Source: a gamma proteobacterium symbiont of Taylorina sp. (GTDB lineage Bacteria > Pseudomonadota > Gammaproteobacteria > GRL18). Taken from it: DNA of 64,000 nt. The DNA is taken from contig JAHXIV010000007.1 in NCBI GenBank assembly GCA_025655455.1, positions 124,001 to 188,000 of the forward strand. Reading direction: 5' to 3'. The position numbers and the translations under genes are program-made. The notes beneath the pieces were generated by a model. That model saw only the letters and a program-made list of their open reading frames with translations. It was not told the origin of the DNA and did no database searches. Below are positions 36,214 to 46,744 of the stretch, one piece after another (positions within the stretch are counted from its first letter, which is position 1; each line of letters begins with the position of its first letter).

Positions 36214-39200
36214 ATGAAATTTGCAGATTTATACCAAAAATTAATTTTTATTTTACTGTGGTTAATTATTTCAAATATCCGGGCTGAAATTATAACTGAC
36301 GGTACAGTGGGTGCTGTAGCCAAACTCAATGGTCCGGACTATGTTATTGACCAGGAACTCGGTAGTCGAGTGGGCAATAATCTCTTTCATAGTTTTAAAA
36401 ACTTTGATATCAAAACCTATAATGGTGTGAGTGAAAGTGCCACTTTTACCGGCTCCAGTGATATTGGCAATGTCATTAGCCGGGTGACAGGTGGTCAGAT
36501 GTCAAATATTGACGGCTTACTCAAATCCGAAATCGGCAATGCTGATTTTTACTTCCTCAATCCTGCTGGAATCATGTTTGGTATTAATGCCAGAATTGAT
36601 GTCCCGGCTGCTTTTCATGTTAGTACTGCTGATGAATTACAGCTGGACGATGGTAGTATATTTAGTGTATCTGATCTTGCTAATAGTACCTTGACTATGG
36701 CTCAGCCAGAGGCTTTTGGTTTTTTAAAAGCACAGCCTGCCAGTTTAGTTATTAATGGCAGTGAACTTGAGTTCCAGGCTGAGAGCCATGTTTCTTTTAG
36801 TGCTAAAGATATTCGTATTTCCGGTACAGATTCAACTATGAACCAGTTGATCAGTAAGGGAGGTCATTTCAGTTTAACTGCAGTAGGTGAAACAAAAGGA
36901 GAGATACCTTTTACAAATGAATTAAAGGTTTCTCCGGCTGGTGCTCTATTAATTGAAAATACTCTGCTCAGTGCTTCAGGATCACAACCCGGTATGATTA
37001 CAATGCAGGGAGGCTCCTTAACTCTGGATCAAGGATCTATCATAACCGCGAAGTCGGAGGAAGGTCTCAATGATCATAAAAGTGGTGTATTTGTTATAAC
37101 ATCAGGAGATGTCATTCTGGACAATGGCTCTTCTCTTAATGCTAATAATTTAAATAATACTGGCATAGCAGATAAAGAAAGTGGGGTTTTTATTACGACA
37201 TTGGGAGATGTTATTATTAATAATAAGGCTGCTATTAATGCCAATGTGACAGGAAACGGGGTTGGTCGAAAAATCAATATTAAGGCAAAAAATATTACCA
37301 TTAGTAATGGTGGATACCTCGATTCACGCACATCTGATAATAGCAGTCTGCCCGGCGGTATAGAAATAGAGGCTGATGAAACTGTGACGGTGACGGGCAA
37401 AATTTTTAAGGATCAATGGACTACTGTCAGTCACATACAGACAGAAAGTGCTGTTATTCAGGCAGAAGGGACAGAAAACCTAAGAGTGACAGGCGGCATC
37501 AAGATTCAAGCAGCAGAGTTAATTTTATCTGACAGTGGAACTATTCAATCAAATATAATGGATTATGGTGTTATACAAGATAAAAAACCAGATGAGAATC
37601 ACCCTGATGCAATTGATATAGAAGTCAATCAATTGAATATCAAAGAGGATGGATCAATTTTAACTATTAATAAAGATGCAAAGGATGCAGGTGACATTTC
37701 AATTAAAGCTGCTGAAAGAATAACCCTTGATGGAAAGCATAGTGATATCTTTGCTACTGCGGGTACTGGTCAGGGATCAAACATCCGAATTAATACTAAT
37801 ACTTTAGCAATGAGAAATGGAGCTCGTATTAGCATAGGTGGCCTTACTGGTGATGTAAGCAGTGGTCATTATGGAAATCTTTATGTTAATGCCAGTAATA
37901 TTCAATTAAAAGAAGGATCTGTCTTTGATGCATCCAAATATCGATATAGTATGGCAACAACAGGAGATATTTTTCTTGTGGCCAGGGAAACGATTCTATT
38001 TGATGGATATGCTCGTGATGATATGGGATATCCCATTCACAGTGGTATTTATGCTGAATTTTTTGGTGATGCTGGAGAAGTGGGTAATATTAATATCAGC
38101 TCCGATCAACTGCTGCTTGTCAATGGAGGTAGTATTACGGCCAAAAATAAATCTACTAATCCATTGAGTGATGGTGCTGATATTACAATTAATACCCGTG
38201 ATCTTAACTTAAAAAGCACAATTGCAGGTAGCTTTACCATGGAAGGAGCCGGTTTGAGTGAGATTCTAACCATTACAGCAAGAGATCGCTGGTTTAGTGA
38301 AGGGAGCAATGTTGGTAATAGTGGTCACATCAATATCAATGCCACAGGCAATATAGTGGTAGATGGCAATAATGTTCCTCCTTCTGATGACTCTATTGGT
38401 ATTACATTGAGAGTCGATGGCGGTTCTACTATCCAGAACAGGAATAAATCCGGAATTTCCGGTGACATTAATATTACAGCAAAACATCTTATTGTTAAGA
38501 ATAACGGTCATATTCGTTCTGAAACCATTTCAGGGCATGCAGGTGACATTAACCTTAATGTGGAACAGCTGGATTTTCATGGCGGTCTCATATCATCATC
38601 AACTGAAGGGGATAATGCTGCAGGTAATATTGAGATTATTGCGCATCATTCTATTAATCTCTTTATTGAACCAGAGAGTATAATTGAACAGTCTGGAATG
38701 ACATTGCTTACTTCCTTGAGTGAGGGGGCTGGAGATGCCGGTTCTATCAGCATAGCAAGCCCTGTTGTTAAGCTTTTAGATGGAGCCTTAATTGGTGCAA
38801 GTAGTCACAATAGCGGAGATGGCGGTACTATTTTAATTGATGCAGAAACAATGTCCCTAAAAAATAGCAGTCAAATATTAGCGCCTGCACACTCATCCGG
38901 AAATGCCGGGAAGATTTATATCACAGCGGATAAGCTGACTTTAACCGGAAAAAATAGTGGTATTGCCACCAGTGCTGTTGCAGAAGGTAACGCAGGAATA
39001 ATATCAATTAAAGCAAATAAATTGCAACTTAATGATTATTCAGGGATTGTCAGTCAGGCTACTGAAACTGCATCAGGTCAGGCAGGTAACATTAATATTC
39101 AATCCAGACAGATTGAACTATTAGATAACGGATTCATTAGTATCAAACACTTCGGTACTCTTTCTGAAAAAAAATTGAATGGCTTGACAACAGGCAATCT

Positions 39201-40011
39201 CAGCATTACAACCAATACTTTAGAACTATCCCAGAAATCTCAAATTGGTGCTCAATCAATAGTTAATGTACCTGCGAGCAATATCCAGTTACAGATAAAT
39301 GAACGTTTGTTAGTGACAGAAAGCAGTAAAATTACGACTGCTGCCAATACCAATAATGGTGGTGATATTAATATTATTGGTAATGGTAGCATCATTCTGC
39401 AAGATGGACAGGTTAGTACCTCCACAAATGGCGGCAATGGTGGAGATATCACTCTCAATACAAATATCTTAGTGCTTGATGGTGGCTTTATCCGTGCAAA
39501 TACGGCAGCAGGAAGTCAGGGTGGGGATATTCGTATTGATGTTCCCTATCTGCTCACTCGAAATTCTATCCTGCCTAAAATTGGCGGTACTGAAGAACAA
39601 ATATTTGAGCCTGGAAGCGGTCGAAATGTGATCCAGGCGGCAGCACCGGAAGGTAATCCCGGAATGCTATCCATTTCTTCACCTGAAATGGACATCAATG
39701 CTTCATTAGGCGTTTTATCCAGTAATTTTATGGTTGTGACACCAATAGCAGATGATCCCTGCTCTGCAGCAAATAGAAAAAGATCCAGCACACTGGTTTC
39801 AGCCGGTCGAGGTGGTGTTCCAGCTAAACCCAAAGATCCATCAGTTGTCTCTTTTGCTGGTGCCAGGCTGGATCAATTACTTAGAAATAGTAAAACGAAA
39901 TCATCTGACGCATTATATAAAGAAAAACAGAATGATATACCCACTATAGTAGTGCAATCATCAGGACATCATATGGATAGATATGCTTGTCAATCAATGG
40001 AGTTATTTTGA
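36214..40011 (+). CDS. Two-partner-secretion exoprotein (filamentous haemagglutinin N-terminal domain)
   Basis: 1265 residues. Signal peptide, then the TPS secretion domain (ITDGTVGAVAKLNGPDYVID, LFHSFKNFDIKT, NADFYFLNPAGIMFG), then a long right-handed beta-helix of short repeats (GGDINI, GDITLNTN). A C-terminal segment DDPCSAANRKRSSTLVSAG is typical of a subgroup of these proteins. Secreted through a TpsB pore, but no tpsB lies nearby. Possible adhesin. Preceded by a 229-base gap with a weak GGATC/GATCC hairpin only. Confidence 0.88.
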   Translation: MKFADLYQKLIFILLWLIISNIRAEIITDGTVGAVAKLNGPDYVIDQELGSRVGNNLFHSFKNFDIKTYNGVSESATFTGSSDIGNVISRVTGGQMSNIDGLLKSEIGNADFYFLNPAGIMFGINARIDVPAAFHVSTADELQLDDGSIFSVSDLANSTLTMAQPEAFGFLKAQPASLVINGSELEFQAESHVSFSAKDIRISGTDSTMNQLISKGGHFSLTAVGETKGEIPFTNELKVSPAGALLIENTLLSASGSQPGMITMQGGSLTLDQGSIITAKSEEGLNDHKSGVFVITSGDVILDNGSSLNANNLNNTGIADKESGVFITTLGDVIINNKAAINANVTGNGVGRKINIKAKNITISNGGYLDSRTSDNSSLPGGIEIEADETVTVTGKIFKDQWTTVSHIQTESAVIQAEGTENLRVTGGIKIQAAELILSDSGTIQSNIMDYGVIQDKKPDENHPDAIDIEVNQLNIKEDGSILTINKDAKDAGDISIKAAERITLDGKHSDIFATAGTGQGSNIRINTNTLAMRNGARISIGGLTGDVSSGHYGNLYVNASNIQLKEGSVFDASKYRYSMATTGDIFLVARETILFDGYARDDMGYPIHSGIYAEFFGDAGEVGNINISSDQLLLVNGGSITAKNKSTNPLSDGADITINTRDLNLKSTIAGSFTMEGAGLSEILTITARDRWFSEGSNVGNSGHININATGNIVVDGNNVPPSDDSIGITLRVDGGSTIQNRNKSGISGDINITAKHLIVKNNGHIRSETISGHAGDINLNVEQLDFHGGLISSSTEGDNAAGNIEIIAHHSINLFIEPESIIEQSGMTLLTSLSEGAGDAGSISIASPVVKLLDGALIGASSHNSGDGGTILIDAETMSLKNSSQILAPAHSSGNAGKIYITADKLTLTGKNSGIATSAVAEGNAGIISIKANKLQLNDYSGIVSQATETASGQAGNINIQSRQIELLDNGFISIKHFGTLSEKKLNGLTTGNLSITTNTLELSQKSQIGAQSIVNVPASNIQLQINERLLVTESSKITTAANTNNGGDINIIGNGSIILQDGQVSTSTNGGNGGDITLNTNILVLDGGFIRANTAAGSQGGDIRIDVPYLLTRNSILPKIGGTEEQIFEPGSGRNVIQAAAPEGNPGMLSISSPEMDINASLGVLSSNFMVVTPIADDPCSAANRKRSSTLVSAGRGGVPAKPKDPSVVSFAGARLDQLLRNSKTKSSDALYKEKQNDIPTIVVQSSGHHMDRYACQSMELF

Positions 40012-40078
40012 ATTGTTTTTGCTGATATTTTTGGAAAACAAGATTAATGAACCTTTAATTAATGGTGAAGGTATGTAC

Positions 40079-40307
40079 TCCAGCATAGAGGTTCCGATTT
40101 TATTGCAGGAATATCAAGTGAAACTATTGACAGTTCCAGTGGTGCTGCTGGTAATGAACGGCAGGAATTCAGATAACAGAAGATCCCTGCTCAGCAATTA
40201 ATAGAAAAAAGTCCAGTACATTGGTTTTAGATGCTCTTGGTGGTGTTCCAACAAAGCCGCAAGGTCCGTCAGCCATTTCGTTTGGAGGAGACAGATTAGA
40301 TCAATGA
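40079..40307 (+). pseudogene. Decayed C-terminal tail of a second TPS exoprotein
   Basis: Two frames read GSDFIAGISSETIDSSSGAA and, after a frameshift, ITEDPCSAINRKKSSTLV then GGVPTKP, closely matching the end of the intact exoprotein upstream (DDPCSAANRKRSSTLV, GGVPAKP). It ends RLDQ-stop. So a paralogous copy was once here in tandem. The rest of the 40012-40531 gap shows no gene. Confidence 0.65.
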
Positions 40308-40531
40308 CTAAATATTATGAGTAAATAATGTATAATTAGCTGGTTATTAGATCCGGGTGAAGCCGATCAATCTTTTGATGTAAAAAGGAGCAGTGATACT
40401 GCTTATTTATGTATTTATAAAGACCATTAATACGGGTATATAATATGGGTGGATATTCCGCAGTATCATGTCTATAATTAGCGATGAAAGAATATAAGTA
40501 AGAAAATTCCTATAGAGGGATATTGTATCTC

Positions 40532-43096
40532 ATGCGTTTGCAGACAAAGGTATTTGTTACCACCTTTATTATTTTTCTATTGCACTTTATTGTAGACACC
40601 TATGTTGGTCAAAGCCAGATCAAAGCGGATGTTATTAATAATATTAAGGAAAATGCACGTACTATTCGTGGTTTATTGATGTCATATCGAGGCGTCTATC
40701 AAAAAATCTTCATAAACCATCATATCCCTATTACCGATCAAACCATCGAATTTTTACCAGCTCATGCTGTTAGCCGTATATCCAAAGATTTTACTCAATG
40801 GGTTGATACAGGTCTCACCTTTAATAGTGTCTCTGAACAACCCAGAAATCCCGACAATAAGGCTGATAGTATCGAATTAGAGGCTATCCGGTTTTTTCGT
40901 CAGAATGAGGATGAAATTGAACGATTTGTTCCCTTTAATAATAGTGCAGGGGAACATTTTTATCATTTTAGCCAGCCTATTATTATTAAACCTCGCTGTA
41001 TAAAATGTCATGGAAAGAAAGAAGATGCGCCTATCAGCATTCAACAGCGATATGATACCGCCTATAATTATAAAATTGGTGATTTGCGCGGTATTATGAG
41101 CATCAAGCTTCCCGCAGAAATTATCGAGCAAAGAAGTAATGAACTCTTTAAACATAATATTGCTATCCACTTATCGGGTATGTTGTTTTCTTTTATCCTC
41201 ATAGCCTTATTACTGAACCATACGATACTATCACGCATAAAAATATTAAGAGAGGGATCCAAGCAGCTGGCTGAAGGTCTTTATGACACACAAATTCAAT
41301 TATCCGGGCATGATGAACTGACCAAAATGGGTCAAACATTCAATCATATGGCGCGGACTATTTCCCAGAGAGAGCAGCAGCAGATAAAAGCAAAGCAGCA
41401 ATTAGAACAATCTGCTCTACAGCTGTCTGAATTGAACAATAAAATGCGTATGCTGCTTGAGTCTACCGGAGAAGGGATTTTTGGTGTTGACTTAAATGGT
41501 CAATGTACTTTTGTGAATCATGCAGCTTTGGAGATGTTTGGTTTTTCTTTAGCAGAACTTGAAGGCAAAGAAATGCATCCTCTGACTCATCATACCCATA
41601 AGGATGGTTCAGAATTTCACGCAAAAGATTGTCCGATTTATCATGCTTTTCGTGCTGGACAGCCCCGCCATATTAATGATGATTATTTCTGGCGTAAGGA
41701 TAATAGTCATTTCCCGGTGCAATATTCAGCTTATCCTATTTATAATGATAATTGGGAAATAAGCGGTACTGTTGTCGTCTTTAGAGATATGACTGAACAG
41801 CTTGCAGCTGCTGATAAAATTAGTTTTCTTGCCTCACATGACCCTCTTACCGGTTTATTAAATCGCTATTCCTTTGAACAAAAATTAAACTATGCTTTGC
41901 AAACAGTACAGTTTGAAGAAATACAACATGCGATCTGTTATCTTGATCTTGACCAGTTTAAAGTCATTAATGATACCTGTGGTCATCTGGCTGGTGATGA
42001 AATGCTCAAAGTGGTCGCTCGTTTATTACAAGATAATATTCGAGAAAATGATACTTTGGCCCGTTTGGGAGGAGATGAATTCGGTCTTATCCTGGAACAG
42101 CATTCGATAGAACAGGCTGCTGAATTGGCTCAAAAAATCTGTGATAGTATTAAGGGCTTTCATTTTGTCTGGCAAGATAAAATTTTTAATGTGGGCGTCA
42201 GTATTGGTCTTACATCTATTACAAAAGAAACTATATCAGCACAAAGTCTCATGAGTGCAGTTGATACTGCCTGTTATGTGGCAAAAGACAAAGGACGTAA
42301 TCAAATTCATATCTGTCAGCTTGATGATGCGGAAACAGCAAAACATCAGGACGAAATGCATTGGGTTTCAGAAATAAAAAAAGCTCTGGAAGAAGATCGC
42401 TTTGTTATTTATAAACAGGCTATTATACCTTCGGATCCTCATCATAGTGAGAACCAGCATTTTGAAATTTTAATTCGCATGAAGGATAAACTTGGCAATA
42501 TTATTCCACCCGGTGCCTTTCTTCCAGCAGCAGAGCATTATGATCTGATTGGAGACATCGATCGCTGGGTGATTCAAACCAGCTTTAAATGGCTGGCTGG
42601 AAAACAGGATGAGAAAGAAACCATAGATTTTTGCTCGATCAATTTGTCAGGTCAGTCCATCGGCAATAATAAACTGTATCAGTTTATTATTGAGCAGCAG
42701 GAAAAATGGGAAATTAAGCCTGATTCTATCTGTTTTGAGATCACTGAAAATGCTGCAATTACTCATATTGATCAGGCCATTTCATTTATTAATCAACTGA
42801 GTGAAAAAGGTTTCTTATTTGCACTGGACGACTTTGGTACGGGTATGTCTTCATTCTCATATTTGAAAAATCTGCCGGTTGATTTTCTAAAAATTGATGG
42901 TAGTTTTGTTAAAGATATTTTAGATGATCCCATTGATCGGGCAATGATAAAATCGATTAATGAAATTGGACATATCTTAGGATTAAAAACTATTGCTGAG
43001 TATGTTGAAAACTCTTCTATTCAGGCTGAGTTGGTTGCAATGAAAATAGACTATTTGCAGGGATATGGCATAGAAAAGCCACAACCATGTGATTAA
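40532..43096 (+). CDS. Haem-sensing (DUF3365) - HAMP - PAS - GGDEF - EAL protein
   Basis: 854 residues. TM1 at the N-terminus, periplasmic DUF3365/Tll0287-like domain with one haem c motif CIKCH, TM2 (HLSGMLFSFILIALLLNHTI), HAMP, PAS, GGDEF with intact RLGGDEF, and EAL. The EAL signature itself reads EIL, but ITEN, DDFGTG, LKIDGSF and QGYGIEKP are kept, so activity is possible. Likely couples periplasmic redox or gas sensing to c-di-GMP turnover. TTG 40523 is an alternative start. Confidence 0.9.
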   Translation: MRLQTKVFVTTFIIFLLHFIVDTYVGQSQIKADVINNIKENARTIRGLLMSYRGVYQKIFINHHIPITDQTIEFLPAHAVSRISKDFTQWVDTGLTFNSVSEQPRNPDNKADSIELEAIRFFRQNEDEIERFVPFNNSAGEHFYHFSQPIIIKPRCIKCHGKKEDAPISIQQRYDTAYNYKIGDLRGIMSIKLPAEIIEQRSNELFKHNIAIHLSGMLFSFILIALLLNHTILSRIKILREGSKQLAEGLYDTQIQLSGHDELTKMGQTFNHMARTISQREQQQIKAKQQLEQSALQLSELNNKMRMLLESTGEGIFGVDLNGQCTFVNHAALEMFGFSLAELEGKEMHPLTHHTHKDGSEFHAKDCPIYHAFRAGQPRHINDDYFWRKDNSHFPVQYSAYPIYNDNWEISGTVVVFRDMTEQLAAADKISFLASHDPLTGLLNRYSFEQKLNYALQTVQFEEIQHAICYLDLDQFKVINDTCGHLAGDEMLKVVARLLQDNIRENDTLARLGGDEFGLILEQHSIEQAAELAQKICDSIKGFHFVWQDKIFNVGVSIGLTSITKETISAQSLMSAVDTACYVAKDKGRNQIHICQLDDAETAKHQDEMHWVSEIKKALEEDRFVIYKQAIIPSDPHHSENQHFEILIRMKDKLGNIIPPGAFLPAAEHYDLIGDIDRWVIQTSFKWLAGKQDEKETIDFCSINLSGQSIGNNKLYQFIIEQQEKWEIKPDSICFEITENAAITHIDQAISFINQLSEKGFLFALDDFGTGMSSFSYLKNLPVDFLKIDGSFVKDILDDPIDRAMIKSINEIGHILGLKTIAEYVENSSIQAELVAMKIDYLQGYGIEKPQPCD

Positions 43097-43108
43097 GAAA
43101 AAAACTCT

Positions 43109-43951
43109 ATGGCAAAAAATATTATCAACCAATGGGATCCTGATTTCCTTAATTCATCTCTAATATTTTCTGATCTGAATATTTTATTAAAAAACACACC
43201 GCTGACTGATTGGCCCGGTTGTTCAGGTTTACTGGCTCTGCTGGATAAACCTGTTATCCTGTCCAGTGGTCAGCAACTGGATATGCGGGTGCAGGATAAA
43301 ACACTCCCGTTTCCGGAAATGGGGTATGAAGAACGGGTTTATAAAAAAGGCATTATCAGTACTCGTGAGCAAAACTGGCATGATCTGTTTAATGCCTTTA
43401 TCTGGCTTTTGTTTCCAAAAACAAAAATATTGCTTAATTCACTGCATATGCAGGAATTACAGCGACAGCCAGGCAAAAAAAGGACCCCTGCGCGTGATGC
43501 TATTACCCATTTAGATGAGTCCGGGATTATTATTGCCAGCTCGGATGAAAACCTGATAAATCACCTGAAAAATCATCAATGGCAGACACTTTTCGTGCAA
43601 TCTCGTTCATGCTGGTCTCAGCAGGGAAATAATAGCCATCAGCTAAAAAATAACAGCATTGGTGCTTTTGTCTTTGGTCACGGGATGTATGAGAAAGCCT
43701 TAAAGCCCTTTATAGGTTTTACTGGAAAGGCTTATTGTATTAAGGTGGATAACAATTTTTATCAAAATGATAAAATGACACAATATGCTGTTCTTGATAA
43801 TCTCTTGTGCAATGATCTTCAAAAGAAACGCTCACTTTCTAATTCAGATCATCTCTCACCAATCCCTATTTTAGGCGTTCCCGGCTGGTCAGAGGAAAAC
43901 AAAGATCCTGATTATTATAATAATAAAGCTTATTTTCGGGCTAAATTATAG
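43109..43951 (+). CDS. DUF3025 domain protein
   Basis: 280 residues; NWHDLFNAFIWLLFPKTKILLN is the hallmark of DUF3025, with later NHQWQTLFVQ and GHGMYEKALKPFIGFTGKA. Twelve bases after the GGDEF-EAL gene, so probably co-transcribed. Function unknown. Confidence 0.85.
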   Translation: MAKNIINQWDPDFLNSSLIFSDLNILLKNTPLTDWPGCSGLLALLDKPVILSSGQQLDMRVQDKTLPFPEMGYEERVYKKGIISTREQNWHDLFNAFIWLLFPKTKILLNSLHMQELQRQPGKKRTPARDAITHLDESGIIIASSDENLINHLKNHQWQTLFVQSRSCWSQQGNNSHQLKNNSIGAFVFGHGMYEKALKPFIGFTGKAYCIKVDNNFYQNDKMTQYAVLDNLLCNDLQKKRSLSNSDHLSPIPILGVPGWSEENKDPDYYNNKAYFRAKL

Positions 43952-44105
43952 GAACTTGAACTGATATTGGTACAGACAAGTGACGAAATGCGGTTCTGGA
44001 ATGAACTAATTTATATATATGGACTATTTGATATTAATCATATATCCTTTGCAGAAGGTGTTACAGCAACATCTTGAATAATCACTTCGTTGCCGGAGAT
44101 TCTTT

Positions 44106-44405
44106 ATGTTTGAAAATACTGCGATTAAAATAACTACAAGTAAATTTGCGAGCACATCAGCATCATTATTACCGGGTTCTTTGATTCTGATTAGTGGAGT
44201 TGTTGTCTGGCGACTCTGGTACAAACAGGGACAGTTACAAACTAAAACCAGTGAACTCAGTGATGAACTAAAATATCTGAAAAAACAAATGGCTGAAATC
44301 AAAGCTACTAGTAAAGCAGATAGCGAGTCAGTAGCGCCACTCTCATCATCTCTTAAAAAAATGGCACGTTTTAATCCATGGTCTACAGCCAAAAGCAATA
44401 GTTAG
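44106..44405 (+). CDS. Small membrane protein with a coiled coil
   Basis: 99 residues with GGAG before the ATG: one membrane segment (LPGSLILISGVVVWRLWY) followed by a coiled coil (KTSELSDELKYLKKQMAEIK) and a basic tail. Gly-containing TM then aromatic/basic residues recalls the small proteins of the 48-61 kb cluster. Not recognised. Confidence 0.55.
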   Translation: MFENTAIKITTSKFASTSASLLPGSLILISGVVVWRLWYKQGQLQTKTSELSDELKYLKKQMAEIKATSKADSESVAPLSSSLKKMARFNPWSTAKSNS

Positions 44406-44427
44406 TATTGAAATATCACCCTCTATG

Positions 44428-44943
44428 TTAGGCTAGTGGTCGACCGTCTTGTACTCTTGTCAACTCTAGAAGATTCTCTATTGCATGAATATTTTCAGGA
44501 ACCGGATCATTTTTTGGATTATACCATATAGCTTGTATCCCACTATCTAAAGCACCTATTACATCCTTTTCTAATCCATCGCCTATCATAATTACCTCAG
44601 ATTTACTCGCTCCTAGATCCCTGAGGATATGATCATAAAACTCATGGCTTGGCTTCTTTAGCCCCAACGTTCTATAACAATAGATATTTTCGATGTATTG
44701 ATTGATCCCTACTCTACTTAGTGCCTTGCGAATTTGCTGTTCATTGGTACTAATTGAATTTGTTGCCAAATGACAATGACTATTTTTATTTAAAATAGCC
44801 AAGAGTTTATTTGCTCCATTCACTTCATAAACCTCTTCCCATTCACACATGGGTATTTGATTCTCTGGTTGATCCACCATAAGAGTATCTCCCCAATCAA
44901 ATAGATAATGTTTGAAATTCATCGAACTCATACTTTCAAGCAT
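44428..44943 (-). CDS. HAD family hydrolase
   Basis: 171 residues. Motif I LFDWGDTLMVD, motif II region ATNS, motif III lysine in GLKKPSHEFY and motif IV MIGDGLEKDVIGALDSG. A soluble phosphatase of the small-cap type, substrate unknown. Confidence 0.85.
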   Translation of the reverse strand: MLESMSSMNFKHYLFDWGDTLMVDQPENQIPMCEWEEVYEVNGANKLLAILNKNSHCHLATNSISTNEQQIRKALSRVGINQYIENIYCYRTLGLKKPSHEFYDHILRDLGASKSEVIMIGDGLEKDVIGALDSGIQAIWYNPKNDPVPENIHAIENLLELTRVQDGRPLA

Positions 44944-45015
44944 AACATATATTATCTGCTCATAGTAAATACTAATTTAGTCGCAAATCTAAACTATATC
45001 TAATAGGTAACTTCT

Positions 45016-45047
45016 CAAAAAGTCTGTGCATTTAAACAGCACAGACC
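45016..45047 (-). terminator. Factor-independent terminator (minus strand)
   Basis: On the minus strand GTCTGTGC-TGTTTAAAT-GCACAGAC is followed by TTTTT: an 8-bp perfect stem, 9-base loop, T5. It would end transcription of the decayed gene at 45.06-45.31 kb. Confidence 0.6.
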
Positions 45048-45049
45048 TT

Positions 45050-45308
45050 ACCCTGCAGTAATTCAGGTAGATATGGGATCAATTTTATCCTCTTCAGTCT
45101 AATCCCGGTAAAATAATTGGGTGGTACCAGCCCTGTTCTGTTTGCAATGGGTTTAAAATATTGAATAAATCGGCAGTAAAGACCACTTTGAGTCCCCTCA
45201 TGATAATGCGACCAAATTTTAACCTTTTTACTTTTATAACTTCTGAAACTGTTTGCCTGTTAAATGTTCCATCTATTCCAGAAGTTTGCTAAATTTTGCC
45301 GGAGTCAT
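45050..45308 (-). pseudogene. Decayed ORF, possibly an insertion-sequence transposase
   Basis: On the minus strand AAGGAG is correctly placed before an ATG: MTPAKFSKLLE, stop, MEHLTGKQFQKL, stop. The start resembles N-termini of IS1595-type transposases, but this is a guess. Further on another frame is open (IIMRGLKVVFTADLFNIL). A terminator follows. No intact gene in the 44944-45394 gap. Confidence 0.35.
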
Positions 45309-45394
45309 TATCATCTCCTTAATCAGTATGTCTATGTTTTTAGTATAGCAACACTGTTAAGGAACATAGCCAATTATTTAGTTCAGAGAAAATT

Positions 45395-46744
45395 ATGTTT
45401 AAAAATAATATCAAAGAGTTATCAAAGAAAGTTAGTGCAATTGTTGATAATATCTCAATGCCAATAACTACAACAAAAATTGCTATAACCGGCTTAAGTC
45501 GTTCAGGCAAGACAATATTTATTACATCTCTGATCGAACAATTACTTCTTCAGAAAAAAATCACACCAATTACATCCAGGAAACAACCATTTAATGTAAC
45601 TATCAAATCTCCCACTACATTGATTAAACGCTTTGATTATTATTCATTAAAAAAAATAATCAAAGAATATCATCAATGGCCTGATGGCACAGATGATATA
45701 ACATCAACTATATTAGAGTTTGAAACTAAAAACCGCTATAGTTTTTTAAACAATTCAAAATTCAGGATTGAATTAATCGACTACCCGGGTGAGTGGATAC
45801 TTGATATTGCAATGATGGGTTTATCGTATGAGCAGTGGTCTGAAAAAACAATAAACTGGATGAAAAATATTGATGAAGAAATTGTGAAAGAATATTTAAA
45901 TAGCATTCACAAATTATCAGATAAAAGCAAAGGTGAAGGCATTGAAAACAATATCCACCAACAATACTCAAGTATGCTCTCATTTCTCAAAAAAAACCAT
46001 TATTCAAATCTGACACCAGGACGATTTTTGATGCCATCAGATTTGGCTCATGACCCGATTTTATGCTTTGCTCCAATTAGTCAGTCCGATTCATCATTAC
46101 ACCAGGTATTTAAAGAACGTTATGAGTACTATCTTGAAAATATCGTAAAAAATATTCAACTGGAACATTTTAGAGGCTTTGATCGGCAAATTGTTTTAAT
46201 TGATATTATCGAAGCACTTCAAAATGGTCACAATTGTTATTCAGATATGAAAGATGGTCTGCGTAATATGATGTCACTTTATGATCATAGAAATAAAAAT
46301 TTTATATCTCAGTGGTTCAGCTCTTCTATAAGAAAAGTAATCTTTGTTGCAACTAAAGCTGATTTAATAACTTCATCACAACACAATAACTATAGTGCCC
46401 TGTTAAACGAAATGGTTGAAGACATTAGAAAAAAAATGGATGTTGATCATATTAAGACTGATACGCATATTATTTCTTCTGTTAAGTGTACAGAAACTGT
46501 TCTTCGAGAGCATGATGGGAAGAATTTACCCTGTATTCAGGGGATATCATCAACAGAAAAGAAAAAAATTGTTCTTTATCCGGGTGAAATGCCGCATTCA
46601 TTCCCATCACCACAGGAATGGGATACCAGGGCATATAATTATGAAGTGTTTTTACCTTCCAATATTTCTTATAAAGATAACATTCCTTTTGATCATATTA
46701 ATATGGACAAGGTCGTTGACTCGATGATTGGTGAACTTCTATGA
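45395..46744 (+). CDS. ycjX: YcjX-like P-loop ATPase (DUF463)
   Basis: 449 residues. P-loop ITGLSRSGKTIFITSLIEQ, then LIDYPGEWILDIAMM and VIFVATKADLITSS, the nucleotide-binding motifs of the YcjX family; FLMPSDLAHDPILCFAP is another family block. In E. coli ycjX and ycjF belong to the phage-shock response. Overlaps ycjF by 4 bases (ATGA). Confidence 0.92.
   Translation: MFKNNIKELSKKVSAIVDNISMPITTTKIAITGLSRSGKTIFITSLIEQLLLQKKITPITSRKQPFNVTIKSPTTLIKRFDYYSLKKIIKEYHQWPDGTDDITSTILEFETKNRYSFLNNSKFRIELIDYPGEWILDIAMMGLSYEQWSEKTINWMKNIDEEIVKEYLNSIHKLSDKSKGEGIENNIHQQYSSMLSFLKKNHYSNLTPGRFLMPSDLAHDPILCFAPISQSDSSLHQVFKERYEYYLENIVKNIQLEHFRGFDRQIVLIDIIEALQNGHNCYSDMKDGLRNMMSLYDHRNKNFISQWFSSSIRKVIFVATKADLITSSQHNNYSALLNEMVEDIRKKMDVDHIKTDTHIISSVKCTETVLREHDGKNLPCIQGISSTEKKKIVLYPGEMPHSFPSPQEWDTRAYNYEVFLPSNISYKDNIPFDHINMDKVVDSMIGELL

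Noticed and set aside
42395-42480. EAL domain called inactive because the motif reads EIL
   Set aside because: Other catalytic blocks are kept, so inactivity cannot be claimed from this change alone.
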